A DNA stretch of 64,000 nt. Source: Eudromia elegans (lineage: Eukaryota > Chordata > Aves > Tinamiformes > Tinamidae). Of the stretch, positions 1 to 9,400 are shown in pieces; positions within the stretch are counted from its first letter, which is position 1, and each line of letters starts with the position of its first letter. Below the pieces are notes generated by a model, which saw only the letters and a program-made list of their open reading frames with translations, did not search any database and was not told the DNA's origin. The stretch covers positions 124,001-188,000 of the forward strand of contig PTEX01000419.1 in assembly GCA_003342815.1 (NCBI GenBank), in the 5' to 3' direction. The position numbers were made by a program, and so were the translations under genes.

Positions 1-2271
1 ATTAAAAGTTGGACTGGAAATAGAGAAAGTTGCTGCTCTGCAACTCTCCATAGAAGAGAAACTTTCAGGAGCTTTCCAGACGAGCCCCTTTTCATTATCA
101 TTATTATTAAAATTTGAAACGGAAAATTCTGACCTTGAGTTTGTGACAGCAACGTGAACCTTGCTGTGCACATGTAAGTTTTAATAATGACTTTGACTCT
201 TCGTATGCCGCAAATGAACTCGCCACCCTTTCCTGCGCTGGGACGTTTACCCCAGCACTCTGCACACACAGAGGCCCTCAAATTCATAGAACCATAGAAT
301 CATAGAATGCCTAGGGTGGGAAGAGACCTCTAGAGGTCATCTAGTCCAACCCCCCTGCACACGCAGGGTCTCCTAGAGCATGTGGCACAGGGTGGTGTCC
401 ATGGGGTCTGTCTCAGAGCTCCTAAAAGCTGAGGGTTGCTTTCAAACCTCCGCAACGTCCTCGCAGCTCTCCCCAAAGGGAGGTCTTCCTCCTGCATGAG
501 GGTACCGTGGAGCCGCTTGGGCCCAGGGGGACCTGCTGCCCTGCAGGAAGGAAAGCACCTCGTGGCGCAGCCGGGGCGGATCTGGAAAGCTGCGTTGCAC
601 TGGGAGGGTTGGGCTGTATTTTCCCTATTCCTTCAAATTCGAAGTGTGCATAAGACCTGCAAGCAACTCTGGGGTTAACTCACTCCGCTAGCTGTGAGGA
701 AACTTCATAAGTCACCTTTAATAACTAAGAAAGGCTACGTGGCTGTGTTTCAAGCTGTTACTAGGCTATCAAAAAGATACGGTTCAAAGAGCATTTAAAA
801 TACTTCAGGTCTTTCAAGTTCCCATCAAACTTCCCAAGCTGATACTCTTCTGGCTTATGCTGTTGTCAAAGAAATAAGTCTAATGGAGTGAGACTAACTC
901 TGGGTTTTCTTGTTCCTTTTGTTCGTGTAAACCCAGGCCTGCAGGGTTATTCTTAAAAGAATCATGTCAGAAAAGATTATTAAAAATAGGTTTTTGTTTC
1001 CCTAAAGGACTTGTTAATAGGTCACATACATGGCTTGTGTAAATATGTAACCAGGGTCTGTTCAATAGAAGTGTTTTACACGAGGACTTTAATAACAAGC
1101 ACTTTGATGCTCAAGGTTTTGGATCGAATACCAAACTAGCTCAGTGATGTTAAGCAAACACCTGAACACTAAACGAGCAGTTCCACGCCCGTATCCTGGG
1201 GTTTGTTTTTGTAAGGGACCAATGTGCACAGAAGGGCTTGTAAACAGCCTTTCAGAATCAAAACTGGATTATCTCTGCTCTCTTATTCTTCACCCTCCCA
1301 GGAATCTGCTTCTTTTGCCCTCCCTGCTTGCAGAGTAAGCTCTTCACACAGGCAGAAGCAGAATTTGGAAGCCTTTCCTGTGTATTCGGGGGTACCTTTC
1401 TGGAGCAGCACATGGGGCTTCATCCCACACACGATGCTGAGCCGGGAAGCTCCCGGAGCCGGGACTGTCCAGCACTCACAGGACANGCTCGGACCCGGTC
1501 CTTTTCCTACCACTCCTGGTTGGATTTGGGCACTGCTCGATACTGAAAGCCTGTTGAGCCCCACAAAGGACAGGAGACCTTAGAGACATTCAAGAGGCAG
1601 CAGAAATATAAAGGAGCTCNGGGTGTTTGCAATCAGTTTCTAGGCTTCCAGGTGAAGCACCGACCCCTTCTAGCCCAAGACAGGTATTCCCCAGTCCTTC
1701 AGCTTGCAAGCTCTTAAGGAAAATGAGGATTTACCGTAGGATTGCTCATTTTTTTACACTATTATAATACTTCTTAAATTGAAGGTGACAAGAAATGTCG
1801 CTTTTATTGCCAGAACAATTCTCCTAAAGCGCAGTAAGTGGTTCTCCCTCCTCCGCTCTGGCATCCCCTGGATAAATATCCTCGAGCCAAGTGCATGTTT
1901 GGGCATCTCGTATTTTCAGCATTCAGCACACAAGCATATACACTACCTTTTTTTGCTTCTGTTTTGGTTGCTTCAGCGGTGCTGTGCATACAGAAGCAGC
2001 ACTGACAGCGAGACAAGGAGCACGGAGCAGGGAGAGCCCTTTTCTCTGCGTTTCACCTATCCAACTCCCATCCCCTGCATCTCGGCACCGCTGCCGCCAT
2101 CTCCTGCAGACGGGTTTTATCAGCGGGGCAACCGGGAGAGGCTGCAATCCCAGCCTCAAAGGCCACAGCCTGCCCGCGGCGAGGGGCCAAGAGGACGTGG
2201 TGCACGAGGGATCTTAAATCCCACTTTGGACATTTCTTCTCCCCAGGAGAGTTCGGGATTTGCCTACTCAC
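1..2271 (-). other. CAPN8: CAPN8 intron 2 (partial)
   Basis: This stretch lies downstream of CAPN8 exon 2 in the direction of transcription and runs off the left edge. I looked for the next expected calpain exon (119 bases, encoding the DCWLLAA catalytic-Cys segment) on the minus strand and did not find it, so intron 2 is at least 2.27 kb here. The corresponding CAPN2 intron is about 4.4 kb, so this is not surprising. Apart from a CR1 fragment near 282-400 I see nothing functional in it; the short open frames have no recognisable similarity. Confidence 0.75.
282..400 (-). repeat. CR1 LINE 3' fragment
   Basis: A CR1 3' end in reverse orientation. Read on the plus strand it begins with the reversed tail (repeats of ATAGAATC type) and continues through the reversed conserved block 'CTAGTCCAACCCCCCTGCAC' to about 400, where similarity to the other copy stops. 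Over the block 352-402 it differs from the copy at 51018-51555 at only one or two positions, so both are from the same subfamily. Only about 120 bases of the 3' end remain, which is typical 5' truncation. It lies in CAPN8 intron 2, in the same orientation as that gene. Confidence 0.9.
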
Positions 2272-2341
2272 CCAGGGCTCCTTGGCAGATGTCCGTGCGA
2301 GTGGCCCCTCCAACGATAAACTGCGGGTTGGCGCAGAGCTC
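2272..2341 (-). CDS. CAPN8: CAPN8 coding exon 2
   Basis: 70 bases, acceptor TTTCAG|GAGCTC, donor CTGG|GTGAGT. It encodes [20 protein letters not shown] then GALG, the start of the protease core. It has the same length and phase as CAPN2 exon 2 at 6361 and is closely similar to it, which shows the paralogy directly. Confidence 0.92.
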
Positions 2342-2926
2342 CTGAAACGGCACGTTTGGAAAGCACAAAGTCACCCTTTCCCGCCTGAAAAGAAACCTCC
2401 TTTGTTGCGAAGCTCAACAAACCATTTCAAGCACGAAGTTCAAAACATATCAAACACCCCCAGCGCTCCTTAAAAACGACCCCCGGCAGCTGCCGGGGGG
2501 GTCCATGTGGACACCCTCGGGGTTCAGGGCACCACTGCTTTGGATACAGCTCTCGAGCTTCGCGGAGCTGGGAAGCTTGGGATAGAGAGCGGAGGGAAGC
2601 GGCTTCTCACGGAGCAACGGGGAGGCCACAGAGCCAGGGAAGCGCAGGGATAGCGGCGGCCCGTGGGGACGGGCGNGGCGGGCGCTCACCGTGGGCCTCC
2701 TCCACACGACGCCCTGCGTGCGGGGCGAGCAGGGCCCCAGGTCGGCGTAGCCCAGCGCCGAGGGGCACGCGGGGAACTCGTCGTCCTTGAAGAGCGCGCC
2801 GTCCCGCAGGCAGCGCTGCCGCAGGGCCTCGTAGTGCTGGCGCCGGTGGCGGGCGGCGTTGGCGCGCGAGCCCAGGCCGCCCGCGGCCGCCCGCTCCCCG
2901 CGCAGCCGGGCCGCGGCACCCGACAT
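2272..2926 (-). CDS. CAPN8: Calpain-8 (CAPN8), 5' end only: coding exons 1 and 2
   Basis: Partial gene for a classical calpain, a Ca2+-dependent cytosolic cysteine protease; in mammals CAPN8 is strongest in gastric mucus-producing cells. Exon 1 (2926-2690) encodes residues 1-79 with the N-terminal anchor helix; exon 2 (2341-2272) encodes 24 residues ending GALG just before the catalytic Cys exon. Stretches such as [15 protein letters not shown] and the SPRTQG segment fit CAPN8 as I recall it better than CAPN2 (PSFPAIPSALGF). The gene faces away from CAPN2, as CAPN8 does in mammals. The catalytic Cys, His and Asn and all later domains lie outside the window. Intron 1 is 348 bases with GT-AG ends. 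An alternative is another CAPN1/2/8 paralogue, but synteny favours CAPN8. Confidence 0.88.
2690..2926 (-). CDS. CAPN8: CAPN8 coding exon 1
   Basis: 237 bases, ATG at 2926 in a good Kozak setting (GGCGCCATGT), 79 codons, ending in ...WRRPT at donor ACG|GTGAGC. The 79-codon length equals exon 1 of mammalian CAPN2 and CAPN8. GC content is very high because it lies in the CpG island. The transcription start and 5' UTR lie to the right of 2926 but cannot be fixed. Confidence 0.9.
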
Positions 2927-3271
2927 GGCGCCGCCGCCGCCGTCGTCCTCCTCCTCCGCGGCGCCGTGCGNCTCTCCCCGCTCTGCCCCTTCCCTGCCCC
3001 TCCTCGAAGCGGCCTCCGCACAGGGAACGTGAGGAAGGGCCGGCGGCCGCTCCTATTTGTGCAGGGCCCACCCGGCCCGGCGCCTCCCGGCACGCCCAGA
3101 GGGACAAGGCCGGGAAGGGCGGGAATGGCTGCTCGAGGGACCGGCTGCTCTTGCGTCAAGAACAGGCAGCGGGAATTCACGTTATCCAGGGCGGGTTTTT
3201 GGTGGTGCTTCCTACATACGAAATGTTTAGAGAGGGGGGGAAAAAGGAGAGAGGCCTCAGGCAGGAGCCGT

Positions 3272-3300
3272 GGGGAGGAGGGAGGGCAGGCGCGGGTGGG
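3272..3300 (+). other. Predicted G-quadruplex motif
   Basis: Five runs of three or more G (GGGG, GGG, GGG, GGG, GGG) separated by loops of at most 7 bases, so the strict G4 pattern is met on the plus strand. It sits about 350 bases upstream of the CAPN8 start codon inside the shared CpG island. Whether it forms is not known. Confidence 0.6.
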
Positions 3301-3860
3301 ACGCTCCGGGAGATAAGCAGGCCAAACAGAGGCTCGCCTGACGCAAATATTTGGGGAGCGCCGACGGGAGAGCGGGATCCGCTCCGGATCGGGGCGGGGT
3401 GGCCGCAGCTCGGCCCGGCCCGCGCCTCCCCGCCCGAGGGCCGCGGAGGGCGGGACGCGGCGACGGCGCGGCCCTCGCGGCTGCCCCCGGCCCCAGCCCC
3501 TGTTCGCGGAGGGGAACGAAGCGCAGGCCCCACCTAGAGGCCGCGGAGCGGAGGGAGCCGCGGCGGCTCTGGCGCCGAACGGCCGAAGCCGCTCGCGGGG
3601 CGGCGCCGGGAAGCGGCGCTGGGGTTTCCCCTGGTGCGCGGGGAAAGCCCCCCGGGGAAGCTCCCGGCACGGCTCGCGTGTGCCCGGCTCTGGAGAGGGG
3701 CCGGGAAGCGGGAGGCGCAGGGCCCGGGTGCGGCTCGCCCGGCGCTTCTCGCGCCCCTCAGCGCAGGGACCGGCGCGCCGCTGAGCACGGACAGCACTCG
3801 GGACACCTCCGGGAGAGGGGGGGAGCGCGGAGAGCGGGGCGTCACCGGTGATGGAGGGAA

Positions 3861-3950
3861 GGGGGCGTGGCCTATGGGGAGAGGGGCGGGGCCGTGGCGC
3901 CGTGGGCGGGGCTATGCCGAGGGAGGCGTGGTGCTGGATGTGGGCGGGGT
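3861..3950 (+). promoter_or_regulatory. CAPN2: Cluster of Sp/KLF GC boxes
   Basis: Four GC or GT boxes in 90 bases: GGGGGCGTGG at 3861, GGGGCGGGGCC at 3883, TGGGCGGGGC at 3903 and TGGGCGGGGT at 3941, all in the same orientation. Such arrays are typical just upstream of TATA-less start sites. Their position right before the gap and their plus orientation suggest they belong to the CAPN2 core promoter. Confidence 0.6.
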
Positions 3951-3956
3951 CTGTGC

Positions 3957-4036
3957 NNNNNNNNNNNNNNNNNNNNNNNNNNNNNNNNNNNNNNNNNNNN
4001 NNNNNNNNNNNNNNNNNNNNNNNNNNNNNNNNNNNN
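3957..4036. other. Assembly gap (80 N), probable site of CAPN2 exon 1
   Basis: 80 consecutive N. GC-rich promoter-like sequence ends abruptly on the left and AT-rich intron-like sequence starts on the right. CAPN2 exon 1 should be 237 coding bases plus 5' UTR and is found nowhere else on the plus strand between 2926 and 6361. The N count is therefore probably a placeholder smaller than the real missing sequence. Confidence 0.85.
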
Positions 4037-5970
4037 AGCCTTGCAGTCTGCATTGTGGCCCACTGTCTCTGCCTTTGGTTTGGATTTTTAGGACAGATTC
4101 TGCTTTTTTAGCAGTTCAAAGCTGCTTTAATATTTCTATTTGCAATGGTTAGGTCTTATATGGCATTTTTAAACTTTCTTAGTTGAAGTAGGAGGTTCAC
4201 AAAGACTCAAATTTGGAATTTTTTTTTTTTTTTGAGAGGATGCTGGGAATGAATCTACTGGAAAAGAGAAGTGATACTCAGGGTCCCTAACCTCAGACAA
4301 CAGAAGAGCCCGTGGGCTAGACAGCGCTGGGTGGTCAGTGCGGTGGATGATGTTGTTCTAGCTAAAACTACTTTGATGAAGGCTCCCCTCCGGCAAGCTG
4401 TGGAAATGTTTGTGCTAACAGAGCCCCTTGGCACCAGGTCAGTGCTTCACCTGCTGCCTGTGGTGGTTTATGGGATGTTCAGCACTCTAGAGCCAGAGCT
4501 ATCAGCTTTGTGGAACCAAAGTGGAGGCATTTAGGCTTTGCAGGACTGAGGTCAAAGTGTTTTAAACAGTCTGAAGCTCTAAATGCCCCGGTTGTCTTTA
4601 AAAAGCAATCCTTGCTTGCCCCTGCATCCCATAGAAAGGCACTGAACACAGTAGCTACCTAATTGTCTGACTGTGTGCTATTAGCTCAAAAGGTAATTGG
4701 AGCAGTTATTGTTAATTAATAGGTTTTTTTCACTAGCTGAAAAACAGATCTTTGTTTTTTTCCACAAAGGAAGAGTCTTTATTTCAGACATCCTGATTTG
4801 CTTTAATAGGCTTTAATATATGCACTGAGCAACAGACTGTTAAGGATACCCTGACCCTTCAGATGTCATCCCTTATTGGTGTGTGCACGAGTACAAATGA
4901 GCTCTTCCTATGAAGTGAAAGTGAACACGAGCATAGCTTGTTCATAAAGTTTATGGCAAAGAAAAAAATGTTTTAAGAGTTGATTTAGCTAAGCAGTGAT
5001 TTGTGTAAAAAGGCAAAAAAAGAGCATTCTTCCCATATATCTGCTCTCACCTCAGATAGCTCCTCAAGAGGATCCCTTAGAGGAATTGTCCAAGTATTTT
5101 TAGAACAGCAGCTTTGGGCAAACGCCACGTTAAGCTGGATAAACTTTGGGAGAAAGTTAAGGATGAAGAGGTTGTGGTCTGCTCTCCTTCTCTTTACTGG
5201 AAGCAACGTCACCACCTTCTTTATTCAGGATCTTGGTCTCTCCAGGGAGTTACATTACCATGCTAGGCGTTACACAAGTAAATATACATCTGCTAACATA
5301 GTTAACAGAATCCATCCATTAACATGGATGCTTTTTTGATGAAGGGCTGCAGTGAGTCAAGACGAGGGACGTGGTAGTTCAGCTTCTCCCCAGCTCCAGG
5401 ACAGCTCTTTCTCGGGTCTTGATTCCATGTTCTCTTGCTCTCTGTTTCTCAGTGCTTAGTTCTGTGTTCTCTTGCTCTTCTTTTCTTCTGTTTCTTGTTC
5501 TTTTCCCCCTTATCAATAGGGGAAAGCAGATGTAGCTCTAGACTTTGGTTCTCGGGTTCAAACTTAATTCTGTTTTAAAGTGGAAATTTACTGTTACTGT
5601 ACAAGTCTTTGTTAAGAATGAAATAATTAAATAGGTTCTTAAATGAAGCATAAATGAAAAATTTCTGCTTTAAGTGCACGTACAATCTGACAAGGAGCTC
5701 CTTAGGGCTATAGCTGGTATTACAGCTTTGCTGGGTGACTCCCGGTGATCCTGAATCCAGCGTTGTTATTGAAACCTTTTATCCCGATAAAAGCGGGGCT
5801 TTTCCTTGCATCTTTTGGTCCCTAAGTGGGGTGCCTGTGCTGGCCCCCGGTTCACAGGCAGGGCAGCAGCTCTGGGGGTGGCTTCTCCTCCTCCATTTCA
5901 GCGTCTGCTTCCAGCCCGCGCTGGAGGGCTCTTCTCCCCTCGCTGCCATGCACACACGTGTACACGGAGG
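4037..5970 (+). other. CAPN2: Probable CAPN2 intron 1, no feature seen
   Basis: AT-rich sequence between the gap and the second CpG island, with a T run at about 4219-4233 and a pyrimidine-rich stretch near 5395-5515. I see no exon-like open frame with splice signals and no recognisable repeat family. Confidence 0.55.
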
Positions 5971-6022
5971 GGTGTGTGTGTATATATAATATATGTATAT
6001 AGATGTGTATACATATATATAA
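5971..6022. repeat. TG/TA microsatellite
   Basis: A short (TG)n tract merging into an irregular TA-rich alternating purine-pyrimidine tract. It ends about 20 bases before the CpG island that precedes CAPN2 exon 2. Confidence 0.85.
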
Positions 6023-6191
6023 CAGAGGTATTCGTTGTCTAAACCCCCGCTGCTGCGGCGCTTTTCCGCGCTGCTCCGCGGCCCCGCCGAGGTGGGCGGT
6101 GGAGGCCGGGGCCGCCGTGGCCTCGTGGCCGGCCCGGCGGGTCCCCCGCGCGCAGCCGCGTTACGGAGCCGCCCTGGGCCGGGCCGGCGGG

Positions 6192-6210
6192 ACTACAACC
6201 CCCAGCATGC
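6192..6210 (+). promoter_or_regulatory. ZNF143/THAP11 (SBS) motif
   Basis: ACTACAACCCCCAGCATGC differs at one position from the well-known consensus ACTACAANTCCCAGNANNC, bound by ZNF143 and THAP11/HCFC1. This motif is normally found within about 100 bases of start sites in CpG-island promoters. It lies 151 bases before CAPN2 exon 2. Confidence 0.72.
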
Positions 6211-6292
6211 TCCGCGCGGCGCCAGCTCCCGGCCGGCCCCGCGCCGCGGCCGGGCCCGCCCCGCCCCGCGTCGCGTCGCGTCGCCCGCCGTC

Positions 6293-6340
6293 GCGCCGTT
6301 TAACGGGCGGCCCCCGCGCGGCGGCGGCGCCGTTTAACGG
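6293..6340. repeat. Duplicated GCGCCGTTTAACGG element
   Basis: The same 14 bases occur at 6293-6306 and 6327-6340, 34 bases apart start to start. Each copy contains CCGTT and AACGG, that is, MYB-type half sites on both strands, making a near-palindrome. The second copy ends 20 bases before exon 2. Perfect identity in an otherwise C/G-only background makes the TTTAA cores stand out. Confidence 0.7.
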
Positions 6341-6360
6341 CCGCCTCGTGCCGCCCGCAG

Positions 6361-6430
6361 GAGCTGTGCGCCCGGCCCCAGTTCATCGCCGGCGGAGCCA
6401 CGCGCACCGACATCTGCCAAGGAGCGCTCG
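6361..6430 (+). CDS. CAPN2: CAPN2 exon 2
   Basis: 70 bases, acceptor CCCGCAG|GAGCTG, donor CTCG|GTAAGC. It encodes residues 80-103 ([12 protein letters not shown], then [12 protein letters not shown]), the start of protease subdomain PC1. GC-rich wobble positions reflect the CpG island. Confidence 0.95.
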
Positions 6431-9400
6431 GTAAGCGGCGGGCCGTCCCGTCCCGTCCCTCACGCGGCCGGCAGCGCCGCCGGGATCCCGGGGGCGGTTC
6501 TCGGCCTCCGGGCCGCGGTACGTGACTCATGTGGGCTGGGAGGTTTTTCCCGCTGTTGTGCGTTCCCGGTGGGACTGGCAGAAATCTGCGGGTCCCTTTG
6601 CTTTCCGTCAGCGCGGTCGTGGTGATTTTGCTGCTCGATGGTTTCTAGTGCTGCTGCTGCTTCTATTTGTGTTTTACTGCGGGAAAAAATAAAGCGGGTG
6701 GGCAAGCTTGTTTCAGAGGTTTTGTACTTAAAACAGTTCTCTCAGAAGTTTTCCTGGCTGGTACTTCAATAATAAGAAGCAATCCGTGTAAAAAGCGCCC
6801 TGAAAAACCAAAAGCTGCCGTTTTCCTTGACTAGGCTTCCAGCTTTTCCATCCGCGCTGCGGTTAAAGATTTGCAGCGTAACTTCCGAGCTGGGGAGTTG
6901 ATGTTGCTGGTGTCAAGCTCAGTCTTGGACTGAGGAAGTCATTCCCTTTCCGCCAGGCGTTGGCACCAGAGCGCGGATGCTTTCGTGAGGCCGTACGCCC
7001 GGGGAAACGATTCCACCAGCGGGTACGGATTAGCCCGCTGCTTGTTTTCCTTTTTCCCTCCTGGAACAGTGTTTGAGCAGGAAGCTGCTGGCGTTTTCCT
7101 CTGCTTCACCGCTTTAGGTACAAGCGGCTGTGACCGTGACNGGCCATGTTGTCTTTCTGTGAACCTGGGCAGGGTTGGGGTGTTCTGTGCCGGTTCAGCT
7201 GTTGGTTGGAGTTCGATACCGTTGATCTTTTACCCAGTGCGTAGCCCTTGGGTTCCTAAATACCCATATTGAATGTGTCCTTTTTCACCAAGCGGCCCCT
7301 GCTGTAATGATGCAGTTTGTTGCTGCTGCTTAGCTTGACACCAGCATTTAGAACGGAGATATTATTCGTTTAAGCTTTATTGACTTGAATTTTGTGTGCG
7401 GACACTGATGTCCTTTCCCCTTCTCAGAGGGGCACGCTGCAAGATGTCCCGTGCTCTTGGCAGGCTCCACTTCTTTTCATGTTACTTTTATCCACAGAAA
7501 ACTCTCGTAGCCTCCTTACGGCTTTGATCAACAGGCTGGTGTCCCCGTGGAGTTCAGTGGCTATTGCTAGGCCAGTAAGAACATCCGCAGGGATAGGCAT
7601 CCCCATGCACATATTCCCGTCGCTGGAGAGGACGGAGGGCTCAGCACGGCACATGCTGTTGGACTACTTTTTCTGACAATGAACTGTGGTCCAAATCTTT
7701 TTAGCCTCAGATCTTTGGCTTTTGGGCTGGATGCAGCCCAGCTGTGATGCCCAAGAGGACCTTTGATTGTTGACATGGGATAACAGTTTGTTAGGTTCCC
7801 CCAGACCCTAGAGTTCTCTGGGCTTTGGATAACCTGTGACTCTGTTTTTATTTGTTTTATAGAAGAGACTTAAAACCCCAATATTTGCCATAGTGTTTGC
7901 AGTATCAGATCTGGAGCTAATTATGGTGCTTGGCTAAGAGCAGCTGCAGATGGGACATAGTGACTCACTGTGGCAGGAGAGAGGAGCTGGCGCCGCGGCG
8001 TAAGGGAAACATACTCACCCTTAACCACATTCTTTGGAGGGGAGGTCACCATGGTATCACAACACTGGGGTGTACACAGTGCCTTATCTCTCATCTGCTC
8101 TTCAGACAGAGATGTCTCCTCCCTAAATCAAGATGTGTGGAAATAAAGAATAGATTTCGGCAGCAAGAATTTAGAAAATTCAATACGTGCTTTTCCCATG
8201 CTTGGAACTGTGGGGCTACAGGTCGGTTCCCACAGCCTCGTGTTTCTAACCAGGTAACTTCCTGGAGTTCTGTGTTATTATATAAATACATTCAGTTATT
8301 GATGTATTTATTAAGCTATAGCTGCTTTTTAAAATGCTGATATGTCTTGTGATTGCTTGCAGGTAAATTTGTGGGTTTTTTTGCTTTGGCCTTTCACTCT
8401 CATGGGAACTGTGTAGTGACTGGAGGAGCAGCCCAGCAGTTTGGCACCTCCAGGTGCTCCGTGGAGAAGCTCTGCTTTTCTCAGCTCTCCAAGGGTGGTC
8501 TCTCTTAAGCCAAACTCTTCATGGCTGTTTATGCATGCCTTGCAATTAGTATTTTTGCGTGTGTGATATTCTCATCTGGAGACTAAGTAAATTCACCAGT
8601 GGTGGATATATAAAATAAGAAGATAGCAGCACCCAGGAAGCAAGATAGAAGAAAGAAATGAAGGAAAAAACCTCTACTTCCTATAGCTATAAGTAAACTT
8701 GCAGTCTGCTGTTACCTACTTTCCTAATAACTTTTTTTGCCTGTTTTTTTTTTTGCATATTTGCAAAAACTCCTCATGATTAACCTTGCTAACAGTACTG
8801 TCAGTCTTTGGGGAGACTCTAGTTGCTTCCTTCTCTGTTAAAGATAATTTGGAGTGACCCTGCTAAGGCCTTCCTAGTGTAGGATAAATGCCAGGTAGCA
8901 TCACAAGACCTGTTCTAATCCGGGCTTTGAACTATTGAGTCTACTGCTAGTGATGATTTTTTGGAAGGGAGGGTTGATAGCCTGGCTGCTTGTTTACAGA
9001 GTAGAAATGCTAATGTTTCTTCAAAAGAGGAGTAGGAGAACTGCTGTCTGAGCCACCTGCACCTTTCTTTTGCTGTTAATAGTAAATTAGCCCCTAATCA
9101 TGGTCGTGTTTTCAGGATCTTCTGGCCATGATCCCTTTCTCAATGAGCACAATTCCAATGCTTGGCAGTGTCCCTGAGTGCATCTGAGGAAACTGCAGTA
9201 GGAGTTGATATTCTACAGGGTGAGATGACCCTACTATGCTGCAGAGGAGACAGGGGAAACTGCCTTGTTGCTTTGTAATATGCTGGAGCAGAATGACATG
9301 GTGACTCTTGTTTGGGTGAAAAAAATAAAAATTGAGGAGAGAGAAAAAGATTTTCTATTTTAAAGCCTTCCTTGGTACAATTTCTCCATCACAATGCAAA

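Larger units (their letters stand above)
2640..3956. promoter_or_regulatory. CpG island, bidirectional CAPN8/CAPN2 promoter region
   Basis: A continuous CpG-dense stretch from CAPN8 exon 1 rightwards to the assembly gap. CAPN8 starts leftwards from it at 2926, and CAPN2 exon 1, absent from the sequence, is expected at or just after the gap. The two start codons would then be roughly 1 kb apart. No TATA box is evident. A composite-like CRE/C-EBP sequence, TGACGCAAAT, lies near 3340. The long open frames across this region on both strands result from GC richness and are not genes. Confidence 0.8.
6040..6520. promoter_or_regulatory. CAPN2: Second CpG island, overlapping CAPN2 exon 2
   Basis: An abrupt change from AT-rich to very CpG-dense sequence covers about 320 bases before exon 2, the exon, and the start of intron 2. 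It contains a ZNF143/THAP11-type motif, a CGTCG simple tract near 6268-6285 and two copies of GCGCCGTTTAACGG. This could be an internal promoter. No ATG in the CAPN2 frame precedes exon 2 here, and the frame is closed by a TAA inside the first GTTTAACGG copy. Confidence 0.65.

Noticed and set aside
2663-3851. Plus-strand frames considered as CAPN2 exon 1
   Set aside because: None shows the anchor-helix pattern, the PSALG segment or a donor after a WxRPT motif.
2686-4053. A 455-codon minus-strand open frame across the CpG island and gap
   Set aside because: It runs through 80 undetermined bases and GC-rich sequence where stops are rare, is out of frame with CAPN8 exon 1 and has Arg/Pro/Ala composition typical of chance frames.
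5980-6022. TATA boxes upstream of the second CpG island
   Set aside because: The TATATA stretches belong to a TG/TA microsatellite and are irregular; position alone does not support a TATA box.
6003-6434. Plus-strand frames entering CAPN2 exon 2 as an alternative coding first exon
   Set aside because: They are in other frames than exon 2; the exon 2 frame upstream contains a TAA and no ATG after it.
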